Assembly: GCA_002436025.1 (NCBI GenBank)
Contig: DIXM01000008.1
Location: 1 to 64,000, forward strand
Reading direction: 5' to 3'
Length of the DNA stretch: 64,000 bases
Source of the DNA: a candidate division Hyd24-12 bacterium UBA6080
GTDB lineage: Bacteria > Fermentibacterota > Fermentibacteria > Fermentibacterales > JCC-6
The notes beneath the pieces were generated by a model. It was not told where the DNA came from, ran no database searches, and saw nothing but the letters and a program-made list of their open reading frames with translations. Position numbers and translations under genes: made by a program. Below are positions 50,754-60,032 of this stretch, piece after piece (positions within the stretch are counted from its first letter, which is position 1; each line of letters begins with the position of its first letter).

Positions 50754-50759
50754 TATAAT
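50754..50759 (+). promoter_or_regulatory. -10 box for the HTH-EIIA/pyrB operon
   Basis: A perfect TATAAT 26 bases upstream of the ATG at 50785, with GGGAG at 50774-50778. The -35 region (TGCGTT, 17 bp upstream) is weak, which may mean an activator is needed. Confidence 0.45.
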
Positions 50760-50784
50760 ACGACCTGCGCAACGGGAGAGAAAA

Positions 50785-51513
50785 ATGAAGACCTTCCTCA
50801 CACTGACAGACACTGCCAAGTGCCTTGGGATGAGCCTTCAGGAGGCCACGCGGGAGATCGGCAGGGCCGGCCTTGAAACTGTGCTCTTTCAGGGTCAGAA
50901 GTGCTACCTGAGGTCGGACATCCTTGACTGGCTCACCCGTGAGTTCGGAAGCCTGGCCGCCGACCGCCTCGCCCTGGCCGAGCAGTCAAACGCCGAAACT
51001 GCGGGGTTGGACTCCAAGGCTCTGCTCATGACCGAAATGCTTTCGGGCAACATCATTGTACCCGACAGGGTCGGCACCAGGAGCAGCATGCTTCGACTGA
51101 TGGCGTCCGAGGCGTGCGGAACGGGAGCTCTTTACGACGAGGCGGCGCTGCTCGAGCAGATAATCCTTCGTGAAAATGCAGCCTCAACGGCTCTAAGGTG
51201 CGGCGCAGCTCTGGTGCACCCGCTTGACGTGAGGAAACTATTCGTCGAACACAGCCTGCTCATGCTTTTCCGGCCACCCCACCCCCTGCCGTTCGGCGAG
51301 GAGACCGGAAGGCTGACCTCTCTTTTCTTCCTTCTTGTCTTCCCTTCAGCGAACGAGCACCTGCACATGCTGGCCAGGCTGAACAGGATGCTCAGGTTGC
51401 AGGGTTTTGTAGACGACCTTCTTTCCGCCGGAGGGCCAGCGGAAATGCTTGACATAGTGAAGGAACGCGAGCGGGAGCTTCGCGAACCATTGAGGAAGGG
51501 GGATTCCCGTTGA
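50785..51513 (+). CDS. Helix-turn-helix / PTS EIIA-like fusion protein
   Basis: A 242-aa protein. Residues ~1-60 are an excisionase/MerR-like DNA-binding domain (TLTDTAKCLGMSLQEATREIG...YLRSDILDWL). Residues ~80-235 resemble the PTS EIIA type 2 domain (PtsN-like): LLERE-like ILREN, the phospho-His145 in ALVHPL, and the strand LFFLLVFPSANEHLHMLARLNRML. No PTS permease is nearby, so it may be a regulator responding to phosphoryl transfer. Its stop overlaps the pyrB start. Confidence 0.7.
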   Translation: MKTFLTLTDTAKCLGMSLQEATREIGRAGLETVLFQGQKCYLRSDILDWLTREFGSLAADRLALAEQSNAETAGLDSKALLMTEMLSGNIIVPDRVGTRSSMLRLMASEACGTGALYDEAALLEQIILRENAASTALRCGAALVHPLDVRKLFVEHSLLMLFRPPHPLPFGEETGRLTSLFFLLVFPSANEHLHMLARLNRMLRLQGFVDDLLSAGGPAEMLDIVKERERELREPLRKGDSR

Positions 51514-52433
51514 GTTCCTTTTCAGGCAGAAGCATCATCTCCCTGAGGGACATGTCGGTTTCGGAGCTTTGGCGCATAGTGGAGGCCTCGGGGGAAGTGA
51601 AATCGGGAAAGCATCCCGGTCTTCTTTCGGGTCTCGGAGTGGCCTCTCTCTTCTTCGAGCCCTCGACCCGCACCAGGCTGAGCTTTGAATCCGCTGTACT
51701 GAAGGGGGGGGGAACCGTGTTCGGCTTCGCCGATCCCGGTTCATCATCCCAGAAAAAGGGCGAATCGTTCGCGGACAGCGTCAGAACAGTCACAGGCTAC
51801 TGCGATGCCATGATCATAAGGCATCCTGTCGAAGGCGCTGCAAGGATGGCTTCCGAGCTGTCCTCCGTCCCTGTCATCAACGCCGGTGACGGCTCGAACC
51901 AGCACCCGACACAGACTTTCCTCGACCTCTTCACCATCTTCGAAAGTGTGGGAAGGCTTGAAGGACTCTGCGTGGGTCTCATGGGCGACCTGAAGTACGG
52001 CCGCACCGTCCACTCACTTGCCCACGCGATGGCTTTGTTCGGCGCCAGGATGGTCTTCATCTCCCCCTCTTCCCTGGCCATGCCTCCCCATGTTCTCACC
52101 GAACTCGCGGAGTCGGGCATTTCATTCAGGGTCGTCTCCTCACCCGAGGAGGCGCAGGATTCCGAGATGGATGTCCTCTACGTCACCAGGATACAGAAGG
52201 AGCGATTCGGAGACCCCCAGGAGTACGAAAGCGTCGCCCACAGTTACAGGGTCACGCGGGAAACCGTGGCCGTTCTGGGTGACTCGATCAAGATCATGCA
52301 CCCCCTGCCCAGGGTGGACGAGATCGCCGAAGAGGTCGATTCGCTTCCCAACGCCATCTATTTCCGCCAGGCGCACAACGGGATACCAACCCGTCAGGCG
52401 TTGCTCGGGCTGGTCACCGGAGGGATCTCATGA
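51510..52433 (+). CDS. pyrB: Aspartate carbamoyltransferase catalytic subunit
   Basis: A 307-aa enzyme, joining carbamoyl phosphate and aspartate in pyrimidine synthesis. Signature FEPSTRTR, SSSQKKGES loop (80s loop), DGSNQHPTQ, and MHPLPRVDEI are all present. The start is TTG at 51510, with GGGGGA upstream, overlapping the stop of the EIIA-like gene. It overlaps pyrI by 4 nt. Confidence 0.96.
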   Translation: MSSFSGRSIISLRDMSVSELWRIVEASGEVKSGKHPGLLSGLGVASLFFEPSTRTRLSFESAVLKGGGTVFGFADPGSSSQKKGESFADSVRTVTGYCDAMIIRHPVEGAARMASELSSVPVINAGDGSNQHPTQTFLDLFTIFESVGRLEGLCVGLMGDLKYGRTVHSLAHAMALFGARMVFISPSSLAMPPHVLTELAESGISFRVVSSPEEAQDSEMDVLYVTRIQKERFGDPQEYESVAHSYRVTRETVAVLGDSIKIMHPLPRVDEIAEEVDSLPNAIYFRQAHNGIPTRQALLGLVTGGIS

Positions 52434-52897
52434 GCGACAGGGTTTACAAGGTATACGCCATCGAAAACGGAACGGTGATTGACCACATTCCCACCCCCAT
52501 GGCACTGAAAGTCGTTGAGATACTTGGTATTGGCAGCGGCGGGGTGTTCACCCTGGGCGTTGGGTTCCAGTCCAAACGGCTTCCGGGAGGGAAGGACATC
52601 CTCAAGATCGAGAACAGGGTCCTCTCCCGAAACGAGACCGACATAATCTCCCTCATTGCGCCCAACGCCACCATCAACATCATCAGGGAGGGAAGGGTCC
52701 AGGAAAAGAGGCGCATCTCCCTCCCCGAATCCATCACAGGTGTCATGCTGTGCCCCAACCCCAACTGCGCAACGAACATGTTGGGCGCCCCGCGGAAGTT
52801 CCGCCTCGAGAACCGCAGCCTGGTAACGTACAGGTGCCAGTACTGCGAAAGGGTCACCGGAGTAATCAGCGAAAACCTGGTCAGCCCCGAGAGATGA
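52430..52897 (+). CDS. pyrI: Aspartate carbamoyltransferase regulatory subunit
   Basis: A 155-aa allosteric subunit that binds CTP/ATP. N-terminal VYAIENGTVIDHIP and the four zinc cysteines (CPNPNC...CQYC) are typical. It forms the holoenzyme with PyrB. ATG at 52430 overlaps the pyrB stop (ATGA) and its own stop overlaps the next gene. Confidence 0.95.
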   Translation: MSDRVYKVYAIENGTVIDHIPTPMALKVVEILGIGSGGVFTLGVGFQSKRLPGGKDILKIENRVLSRNETDIISLIAPNATINIIREGRVQEKRRISLPESITGVMLCPNPNCATNMLGAPRKFRLENRSLVTYRCQYCERVTGVISENLVSPER

Positions 52898-54381
52898 GCA
52901 TCAGAACTTCCCTGCCCTGGCTTCTTTGCTTCGGGGTGGCTGTATCTCTCGCATTTTTGTGGTTCGGGTCGGTCCCCCTGTTCGGTGACGAGATAGGCTA
53001 CGGTTACTCAACCGCCAGCTGGATCGCCCGCAACTCGCTTGCCCTGGTCCCGGCAGGCTCCGGCAGGGGCGAGATGGGCATGGGCCATCCCGCGCTGCTT
53101 CCATGGCTCTGGGCGCTTTTCATGCGGGTTTTCGGCGACACCCTCCCAACGGCCAGGATCCTGCCCACAATTGCCGCCGGTTTCGGGCTTCTTGGAACAT
53201 GGCGGCTGGGAAGGGAGCTTTCCGGCTCCGACAGGGTGGGGATTATGGCCGCGCTCGGCCTTCTGGCGAGCCCCCTGTTCCTCGCCCAGGCTTTCCGGGC
53301 CCTTCCCGACACCGCCCACATGGCTGCCGCTGCATGGGCAATCGTTTTCTACATAAGGGGCCGGCGTCTCCAGGCCTCCCTGCTCATCGCTCTGGCCACG
53401 ATCTTCCGCCCGCCTGGCATCATCCTTGGCGCGGCTTTCCTCCTGACCGATGTCATAAGGTACAGGAGACTGGCTTGGGCTGATCTTTTATGGCTTTCCC
53501 CTTTGGTCGTCATCCTGGTAAACGGCCTCATGCACCTCTCCGTGAACGGGTTCTTCATTTTCCCGAACTATCTGGGGGAGAGCTCACCGGATCTCCCCGT
53601 CAACTGGCTCGCCGGACGGGTCCGGTTGTTCGCAGGCCATCTCATCGGCGAAGACTTCCGGTGGTTCCCCGTTTCGGCAGCTCTGGCCTTCTCATTCTAT
53701 CGGGCGGGACGAAAGCCGGGCATCGCTTTCATGGCGGCGCTGGCCCTCCCGGCGCTGCTGCACCCCCCGACGAGGCTTGCGGTGACCGCGGGGTTCATTC
53801 TCCTCTTTGGTCTGTTGCTCCTGGTGAGAAAACGGCCACCTTCAGCCCCGGTGACCGCTCAGCTGCTTTTCGTCGGGATGATGGTGGCCTTCCACATCCT
53901 TGTGGTGCTCGTGGCGCCCGATCCCTGCCTTAACCTTTTCCGCTACATCCTGGTGACCTACCCCCCCCTGCTGGTGCTTCTGGCCAACGCTCTTCAGAAG
54001 GCTGGAAAGACGGTCTCGGCCTTTATCTGGATCCTTTTCTGCCTGGCCTCTGCATCATGCATTCTCACGGTCAGACACCCCTGGCAGCCCGACGCCACCC
54101 TGGCCGGTCCTTTGGAAGCTAGGGCCGTGAGGGCGGCGGCGGCATCGGTCGAAAACCCCTTCCACCCGGACGCGAGGATCGGAAGCATTCCGGCCCTCGG
54201 ATACGTTTCCGAGCCACAGGGGAATGAACGATCCCATGTCATCAACCTTGTTCTCACAACGGCGGACCGGCACAACAGCCAGGCGCTTCTGCCCGAGGGG
54301 TACGTATTCACCGGCAACGAGAGTTACAGGTGGGTACTCGGCGGGCTGTCGGTCACAGCCCACGAAGCCCGTCTTAAGTGA
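52894..54381 (+). CDS. GT-C fold glycosyltransferase (ArnT/PMT-like membrane protein)
   Basis: A 495-aa membrane protein with about ten helices. The first periplasmic loop holds GDEIGYGYSTASW, the acidic DE motif of GT-C enzymes that use polyprenyl-phosphate sugars, then MGHPALLPWLWALFMRVFG. The C-terminal ~90 residues are periplasmic. ATG at 52894 overlaps pyrI by 4 nt. With the GT2 enzyme downstream (55785), which could make polyprenyl-phosphate sugar donors, it suggests a glycan or protein glycosylation step. Confidence 0.82.
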   Translation: MSIRTSLPWLLCFGVAVSLAFLWFGSVPLFGDEIGYGYSTASWIARNSLALVPAGSGRGEMGMGHPALLPWLWALFMRVFGDTLPTARILPTIAAGFGLLGTWRLGRELSGSDRVGIMAALGLLASPLFLAQAFRALPDTAHMAAAAWAIVFYIRGRRLQASLLIALATIFRPPGIILGAAFLLTDVIRYRRLAWADLLWLSPLVVILVNGLMHLSVNGFFIFPNYLGESSPDLPVNWLAGRVRLFAGHLIGEDFRWFPVSAALAFSFYRAGRKPGIAFMAALALPALLHPPTRLAVTAGFILLFGLLLLVRKRPPSAPVTAQLLFVGMMVAFHILVVLVAPDPCLNLFRYILVTYPPLLVLLANALQKAGKTVSAFIWILFCLASASCILTVRHPWQPDATLAGPLEARAVRAAAASVENPFHPDARIGSIPALGYVSEPQGNERSHVINLVLTTADRHNSQALLPEGYVFTGNESYRWVLGGLSVTAHEARLK

Positions 54382-55775
54382 GGTGCACACTTCTTCACCC
54401 GCCACGGCCCGGGTCCTCGAACACGGTTCCGCCCATCGGCCTGCTTATCCTGGCGGCGGTTCTTGAAGAACGCGGGCATGAGGTCACCCTGGTGGATGCA
54501 GCCCTCACGGGAGTCACCGGGTCCACGCTGGTGCGGGCTGTTCGGAAGTCCGAGCCCGACGCCCTCCTGATAACGGCATTTTCCAGCGATGTCTCTGTTC
54601 TGCGCCGCGAACTGCCTGAGCTGAGGCTTGCCCTTGGAAAAACCCCCTTCCTGCTGGGAGGACCCCACGCCTCCTGCCGTGGAACCGCCGCCTTCGACGA
54701 CCTGCCCGAGGTGGACACCATCTTTATGGGCGAAGCGGAAGAGACACTTCCCCTTTTCCTGTCAGGCGGGGCAAACAGGATACCCGGTGTTGTGTGCAGG
54801 ACAGATAAGTGGCAGACCGAACCCGTCCACCTCGATGACCTTTCAATCCTTCCCACCCCGGCATGGCATCACGCCCCGCCCGAACGGTACCGGGGGCTTC
54901 CCAACGGTGTTGTCCTCAAAAGGCTTCCCTTCGCCCCCATTATCACAACAAGGGGGTGTCCGTACCTTTGCACCTTCTGCGCCGGGTTCCGCATTACCGG
55001 AAGAAGGATAAGGCACAGGCCGCTTTCAAGGGTCTGGGACGAGATAGAGCTTCTCGTTGCGCGCTTCGGAGTGCGCGAGGTCCACATCGAAGACGACAAC
55101 TTCACCTTTGATGCGGATTACGCAAAGCAGTTCTGCCGGGAAGCCCTGATCAGGAACCTTCCGGTGTGTTTCTCAACACCCAACGGCGTAAGGCTGGACA
55201 CCCTCGACGACGAGCTTCTCGACCTTATGAAACGGGCCGGGTGGTACGTGGTTCACTGCGGCATCGAGTCCGGGTCTGACCGTGTTCTCAGGTCAGTCCG
55301 CAAGGTCCTTTCAACATCGCTCATAGCCGAAAGGATAGCCATGATTAAAAGGCATGGCCTTCCGGTTGCCGGGTACTTCATCATCGGACTGCCCGGAGAG
55401 ACAAGGGAGGACATAGAAAGAACGATCTCCTTCGCCGTCTCGTCAGGGCTCGACTGGGCCCAGTTCGCGAACTTCCTTCCGATACCCGGTTCCGAGGCGG
55501 GGAAGAAGTGGTTTGACGCCTGTGAGAAACCTGAACTGGTCTGGAGCGTTTTCCACAACACGAGCTGCCCGGCCCCCCCATCCGGTCTTTCCTCCCGCGA
55601 TGTGCTCAAGCTCCAGAGAAAGGCTTTTCTGCGTTTCTACTTCAGGGGTCGAAAGCTCCTGGGCATAGCGCGGCAGCTCCTCCGCCCCGGAGTTCTACCC
55701 TTCATGGCCAGAAGGTTCTTCGCGTACCTGCACCTGCGCCCTGTCGTGGTTGACCCCTCCTCTCGCCGGAAGTAG
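54378..55775 (+). CDS. B12-binding-domain radical SAM protein
   Basis: A 465-aa protein. N-terminal cobalamin-binding-like domain (PPIGLLILAAVLEERGHEVTLVD, LLGGPHASC) then a radical SAM core with CPYLCTFC (about residues 197-204), EDDNFTFD and GYFIIGLPGETREDI. This class includes methyltransferases and thioether enzymes. GTG at 54378 overlaps the previous stop (GTGA). It lies between two glycosyltransferases, so it may modify a lipid or glycan. Confidence 0.85.
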   Translation: MRCTLLHPPRPGSSNTVPPIGLLILAAVLEERGHEVTLVDAALTGVTGSTLVRAVRKSEPDALLITAFSSDVSVLRRELPELRLALGKTPFLLGGPHASCRGTAAFDDLPEVDTIFMGEAEETLPLFLSGGANRIPGVVCRTDKWQTEPVHLDDLSILPTPAWHHAPPERYRGLPNGVVLKRLPFAPIITTRGCPYLCTFCAGFRITGRRIRHRPLSRVWDEIELLVARFGVREVHIEDDNFTFDADYAKQFCREALIRNLPVCFSTPNGVRLDTLDDELLDLMKRAGWYVVHCGIESGSDRVLRSVRKVLSTSLIAERIAMIKRHGLPVAGYFIIGLPGETREDIERTISFAVSSGLDWAQFANFLPIPGSEAGKKWFDACEKPELVWSVFHNTSCPAPPSGLSSRDVLKLQRKAFLRFYFRGRKLLGIARQLLRPGVLPFMARRFFAYLHLRPVVVDPSSRRK

Positions 55776-55784
55776 CTTCAACGC

Positions 55785-56483
55785 ATGATCCAAGGAAAAT
55801 CCATAACATTGGTGATACCTGCCCACAACGAAGAGGAGGGGCTGCCCTGCGTTCTGCGGGCGGTGCCCGACTGCGTCGACGAGGTCGTGGTGGTTGACAA
55901 CTGCTCCACGGACAACACCGCCGGGGTGGCCAAAGGGTTCGGCTGCACCGTGGTGTACCAGCCGGAAAAAGGTTACGGAAGCGCATACATGGCAGGTTTT
56001 GCGGCGGTCGGGACCGATCTGGTGACAACGGCCGACGCCGACGGGACCTATCCGGTCAACATGATTCCCGAGCTGACCGGGATCCTTCTCAAAGACGGTT
56101 TGCACTTCATCAGCGCCCGCAGACGGCCCGATGATCATGCAGGCTCTTTGAACAGCACCCTTCGATTCGCGGGGAACTTCGTTCTCTCCGCTGCCACGGT
56201 GGTGCTCTTCCAGCGGATGATCCTTGACAGCCAGTCCGGCATGTGGTGTTTCAAAAGGGAGATCCTCGACGGCATAACCCTCACCAGTCGTGGAATGGCC
56301 ATGTCCGAGGAGTTCAAGATCAAGGCCTGGACAAGACACGGGCTCCGCTGCCGCGAGGTGAACATCCCATTCAGTTACTCCGAGCGTCTGGGCAAGCCCA
56401 AACTCAACCTTTGGAGGGACGGCGCCAGGAACCTTCTCTTCCTTTTCGCCCTGAGGTTCGGCATTCCCATGACAAAGGCCTGA
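55785..56483 (+). CDS. Glycosyltransferase family 2 (polyprenyl-phosphate sugar synthase-like)
   Basis: A 232-aa GT-A enzyme: LVIPAHNEEEGLP, VVDNCSTDNTA, the DADG (acceptor of the metal ion: TTADADGTYPV) and QSGMWCFKRE...EEFKIKAWTRHGLRCREVNIPFSYSERLGKPKL, as in dolichyl/undecaprenyl-phosphate mannosyl- or glucosyltransferases. It probably makes the lipid-linked sugar donor for the GT-C enzyme at 52894. It is the last gene of this operon. Confidence 0.85.
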   Translation: MIQGKSITLVIPAHNEEEGLPCVLRAVPDCVDEVVVVDNCSTDNTAGVAKGFGCTVVYQPEKGYGSAYMAGFAAVGTDLVTTADADGTYPVNMIPELTGILLKDGLHFISARRRPDDHAGSLNSTLRFAGNFVLSAATVVLFQRMILDSQSGMWCFKREILDGITLTSRGMAMSEEFKIKAWTRHGLRCREVNIPFSYSERLGKPKLNLWRDGARNLLFLFALRFGIPMTKA

Positions 56484-56518
56484 TGGGGGAAACGACCCCG
56501 GCGCCCTGACAGATAAGT

Positions 56519-56546
56519 GAAGGGGCGGGCAAATGCCCGCCCCTTC
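56519..56546. terminator. Bidirectional terminator hairpin
   Basis: A perfect 12-bp stem GAAGGGGCGGGC / GCCCGCCCCTTC with a 4-nt loop, between the convergent GT2 and VCBS genes. Same core as the hairpins at 109-136 and 1789-1814. Confidence 0.78.
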
Positions 56547-56565
56547 TGCGTTCCTATGATTCAGG

Positions 56566-58392
56566 TCAGTTGATTACCGTAAGCCTGTGGGCTGCCATGC
56601 CGTCGGGGCTGGTCATGACCACTGCGTACACACCGGCGGGAAGGCCGCCGACGATGGCCGAGTAGCTGCCCTGCTGGATCTCGCCGTTCTGCAGGACCCT
56701 TACGGCCCTGCCGGCGGAATCGAACAGCGTCACACTTACGGAACCACCGATCGGGACACTCCAGGAAACCGTGAAAGCTCCGCTGGCAGGGTTACCCTGG
56801 GGCAGCCAGATCAGTCTTTCGTCCACGGGTTCGATGGAACCTTCTCCAACGCTGTAGGGGTCCCAGATAACCGATATGTCCTTCAGTGAAGGCGTGATGT
56901 TGGGGTTCGACGTGGCAAGCTCGGCCTGGTACTGAATGTATCGTCCGCCCTGTGCAACGACCTGCGCCAGGCTTCCCCCGACTGTGAGCCAGGCGCTCCA
57001 GGGACCCATGTCGCTGGAAGAGTAAGAAGTTCTCAGCCTGAGCTTGATGCTGGTACCGGTGGGTGTCACCTGGCTCCACGCGACGTAGTCCCACCTGTTG
57101 TTGCCAGGCACGGGAGGGTTCACGTCAAGGATGGACGATGTCAGGATGGCGGGGGTGTTGAAACCACCGATACGCCACCAGCTCACCTTGTTGCCGGTTT
57201 CGGCGCAACCCATCACGTCTGGTACGCCATCGCCGTTCATGTCGCCAACCGAAACACCCCTGGCGCCAGCGAAATACGTTGATACGTCGTAGCGCACCCA
57301 AGGCTGGCTGAGCTTCAGGAAGTTCTTGAACCAGTAGATCCTGTTGGCATCGCGGCATGCAACAATTACATCCGGCGAGCCGTCGCCGTCCATGTCGGCC
57401 GCATCGATGGAGCGCAGACCGGGGGCTGTGCCTTCGATGCTGTTCATCGTCCAGGTGGTGCCGCTGATGTGATTGTACCAGCGAAGGCTCCCGTTCCCTG
57501 AACCGCTGCCCACAACGATGTCAATCTTGCCGTCGTCGTTGACATCGGTCAGGGCGATTGCCCTGGCGCCGGTGAAGGTTCCCACCTCGTGCTGGGCCCA
57601 GCTGAAGCCCCACGGGTTCTGGGAGAAGTAGGCAACGACCCTCCCGGTGCTGAAGCTTACCGCCGCCACATCAGGGTGGCCATCGCCGTTGAAGTCGCCC
57701 ACATCGCATGCGTAACCACCGAGGAGGGCGCCGTCGATGTAGTTGATGGACCATGTGTTCCCGGAGTTGGTATTCCGCCACCAGACCACGTCGCCGCTTT
57801 CATAGGATACGCCGACAACGTCCTGGTTGCCGTCGCCGTCCATGTCGGCGCAATTGATCTGCCGGGCGTCGAAGCTCTGTGCAACGGTGATGGGCATGGA
57901 CCACGCGCCGCCCCCCCCGTTGTTCTTGAACCAGACGACCTTGTCCTGATCGGCGCTGGATGCGACGATGTCGCGCAGACCGTCGTTGTTGATGTCGCCC
58001 ACCGAAACGAACTGCGCCTGGCTGAGTGAGCCGACCGTCTGGTGGGACCAGGTGGTGCCAAGACCGTTGGTGTTGCGGGACCAGTAGACAGCACCGGTGC
58101 CGTAGCTGCAGTAAGCTGCATCCTGGTCGCCGTCAAGGTCCATATCGTTGGCTATCACGTAGTAAGGGGATGTGACAGGTGTTGAAATGGTGTTCTCGCT
58201 TCGGTTCACGATGAGTTTCAACTGGCCTGGTTCCGTGTCCCAGTCCATGGCGTCACTGATATAGAACCTGTCACCCCAGGTGGAGACGGGGCCGTAAATG
58301 CCAGGGCCGCCGCTCCAGTCGGTCTGGGTGGCGCTTTCAGCGTAAGCCATTGCAGCGCAAAGCAGCAAGGCCAGAACGATCACATTTCTCAT
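56566..58392 (-). CDS. Secreted VCBS/FG-GAP repeat protein with sorting tail
   Basis: A 608-aa protein: signal peptide (MRNVIVLALLLCAAMAYA), about eight VCBS blades (DMDLDGDQDAAY, DINNDGLRDIVAS, DFNGDGHPDVAAVS, DMDGDGSPDVIVAC), a beta domain (about 420-520), and a C-terminal tail (SVTLFDSAGRAVRVL, GVYAVVMTSPDG). Related in plan but not a copy of the 15320/16889 pair. Probably on the cell surface. ATG at 58392 follows GGGGAG. Confidence 0.85.
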   Translation of the reverse strand: MRNVIVLALLLCAAMAYAESATQTDWSGGPGIYGPVSTWGDRFYISDAMDWDTEPGQLKLIVNRSENTISTPVTSPYYVIANDMDLDGDQDAAYCSYGTGAVYWSRNTNGLGTTWSHQTVGSLSQAQFVSVGDINNDGLRDIVASSADQDKVVWFKNNGGGGAWSMPITVAQSFDARQINCADMDGDGNQDVVGVSYESGDVVWWRNTNSGNTWSINYIDGALLGGYACDVGDFNGDGHPDVAAVSFSTGRVVAYFSQNPWGFSWAQHEVGTFTGARAIALTDVNDDGKIDIVVGSGSGNGSLRWYNHISGTTWTMNSIEGTAPGLRSIDAADMDGDGSPDVIVACRDANRIYWFKNFLKLSQPWVRYDVSTYFAGARGVSVGDMNGDGVPDVMGCAETGNKVSWWRIGGFNTPAILTSSILDVNPPVPGNNRWDYVAWSQVTPTGTSIKLRLRTSYSSSDMGPWSAWLTVGGSLAQVVAQGGRYIQYQAELATSNPNITPSLKDISVIWDPYSVGEGSIEPVDERLIWLPQGNPASGAFTVSWSVPIGGSVSVTLFDSAGRAVRVLQNGEIQQGSYSAIVGGLPAGVYAVVMTSPDGMAAHRLTVIN

Positions 58393-58437
58393 ACTCCCCA
58401 ATCCCTCCAGTTTTGGGTATACCACTGCCGAAAACAA

Positions 58438-59019
58438 CTAATCCTTTTTCGGAGCGCTGTCAATACCCTTTGAAGCAACGTTTTTACGCTCTTGACGGTA
58501 CCTGTCCCTCTCGCTGAACACACAGCCGCAGTAGGGTTGTCTGTACATCCCGAGGGTTCTCGAAATGTGTACGGAGTCCCTGTAACGGGGACGGCAGTCG
58601 ATGTAGATAAACTCCACTCCGTAACGATGCCCTGCCTCCGCTCCGGCCCTGAGTATCAACTCCTGATCCTGATAGGGGCTTACCGAGAGAGTTGTTCCAA
58701 ACGCCGAAAAACCCGCCTCGGAAGCTTTGAGAGCGGTTGCAGCAAGCCTCTCCCCGAAACAGATGGCGCAGCGGGGATTTCCGGAGAGCAGCATGGCAAC
58801 GTTTTCCTCAAGGGGATAGCCCTGGTCGGTGGTCAGCGGTATCCCCTGCAGGGATGCCCACTCCTCGAGGGCGCGCAGCCTTCTTTGAAACTCCATGTAA
58901 GGATGAATGTTGGGGTTGTGAAAGAAGAGGGTGGGTTCGTGTCCCGCCCTGGCATACTCCTCCACCGTGACAGTTGCGCAGGGAGCGCAGCACGCGTGGA
59001 GAAGCAGGCCGCTTTTCAC
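58438..59019 (-). CDS. queH: Epoxyqueuosine reductase QueH
   Basis: A 193-aa protein of the QueH (DUF208) family, which reduces epoxyqueuosine to queuosine in tRNA, the non-orthologous replacement of QueG. Motifs: HACCAPC (N terminus), NPNIHPYMEFQRRL, GNPRCAICFGERL and YCGCVFSERDR, with conserved cysteines for an iron-sulfur centre. GTG at 59019 overlaps the ruvB stop (GTGA); a longer frame runs inside ruvB. Confidence 0.9.
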   Translation of the reverse strand: MKSGLLLHACCAPCATVTVEEYARAGHEPTLFFHNPNIHPYMEFQRRLRALEEWASLQGIPLTTDQGYPLEENVAMLLSGNPRCAICFGERLAATALKASEAGFSAFGTTLSVSPYQDQELILRAGAEAGHRYGVEFIYIDCRPRYRDSVHISRTLGMYRQPYCGCVFSERDRYRQERKNVASKGIDSAPKKD

Positions 59020-60032
59020 AGCAGCAGTCTCTCGTCCGGTGGCCCGGGATACCCAAGATGCCTGCATGCCTTTGCTGTGGCGACCCTTCCCCTGCTGGTG
59101 CGGTTGAGGAAGCCCTCGGCGAGAAGGAAAGGCTCGACCATGTCGATGAGGGTGTCACGCTCTTCGTTCAGTGTCGCAGCGATCGCGCTGACGCCAACGG
59201 GACCACCGTTGTACTGCCTGATGACGGCCTGAAGATACCTTCTGTCCAGCGGGTCGAGGCCGGCCTCGTCAACCCCGTTCAGGTCCATGGCCTCAAGGCT
59301 TGTCAACTCGTCAACCTTTTCCCTGCGTGCGACCTGGGCGTAGTCACGGATCCTTCGCAGAAGCCTGTTGGCGATCCTTGGTGTTCCCCTGGCCCTCATT
59401 GCAATGGCCCTTGCGGCATCGGAGGTGACCGGAATGCCAAGGATCGAGGCCGATCTGCCCACAATGGTCGAAAGGTCGTCGACGGTGTAGAACTCGAGAT
59501 GAAGGGACAGACCAAAACGGTCCCGCAACGGTCCGGTGAGAAGACCTGCGCGGGTCGTGGCGCCCACCACCGTGAAACGCGCTAGCTCAAGCCGTACCGA
59601 GCGGGCGTGCGGACCGGGTTCTATGATGAAATCAATCCCGAAATCCTCCATGCCGGGGTAAAGGTACTCCTCGACTATCCTCGGGAGCCTGTGGATCTCG
59701 TCGATGAACAGAACGGTGCCCTGCCTGAGATTGGTCAGGATGCCCACGAGATCTGCCGCCCTCTCCAGAGCGGGGCCCGAGGTCACGACTATCTCGCAGT
59801 TCATCTCCGCGGCTATCACGTGGGCCATGGTGGTTTTCCCAAGCCCCGGGGGACCGTGAAGCAGAATATGGTCAAGGGGCTCGTTTCGCTCCCGGGCGGC
59901 CTGCACCGCAACACGCAGGTTGTCGACGACCATGCCCTGTCCAATGTAGTCACAGAACTTCAGGGGCCTCAGGCTTGCGAACTCCCTCTCTTCGCCGGGG
60001 GCCGCGTCTCCCGTTACAATGGACTCCCTCAT
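59016..60032 (-). CDS. ruvB: Holliday junction helicase RuvB
   Basis: A 338-aa AAA+ motor of branch migration. Walker A GPPGLGKTT, Walker B LFIDEIHRL, sensor GATTRAGLL and arginine finger RDRFG are present; the C-terminal winged helix ends in GRVATAKACRHLG. It overlaps ruvA by 4 nt. Confidence 0.97.
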   Translation of the reverse strand: MRESIVTGDAAPGEEREFASLRPLKFCDYIGQGMVVDNLRVAVQAARERNEPLDHILLHGPPGLGKTTMAHVIAAEMNCEIVVTSGPALERAADLVGILTNLRQGTVLFIDEIHRLPRIVEEYLYPGMEDFGIDFIIEPGPHARSVRLELARFTVVGATTRAGLLTGPLRDRFGLSLHLEFYTVDDLSTIVGRSASILGIPVTSDAARAIAMRARGTPRIANRLLRRIRDYAQVARREKVDELTSLEAMDLNGVDEAGLDPLDRRYLQAVIRQYNGGPVGVSAIAATLNEERDTLIDMVEPFLLAEGFLNRTSRGRVATAKACRHLGYPGPPDERLLL

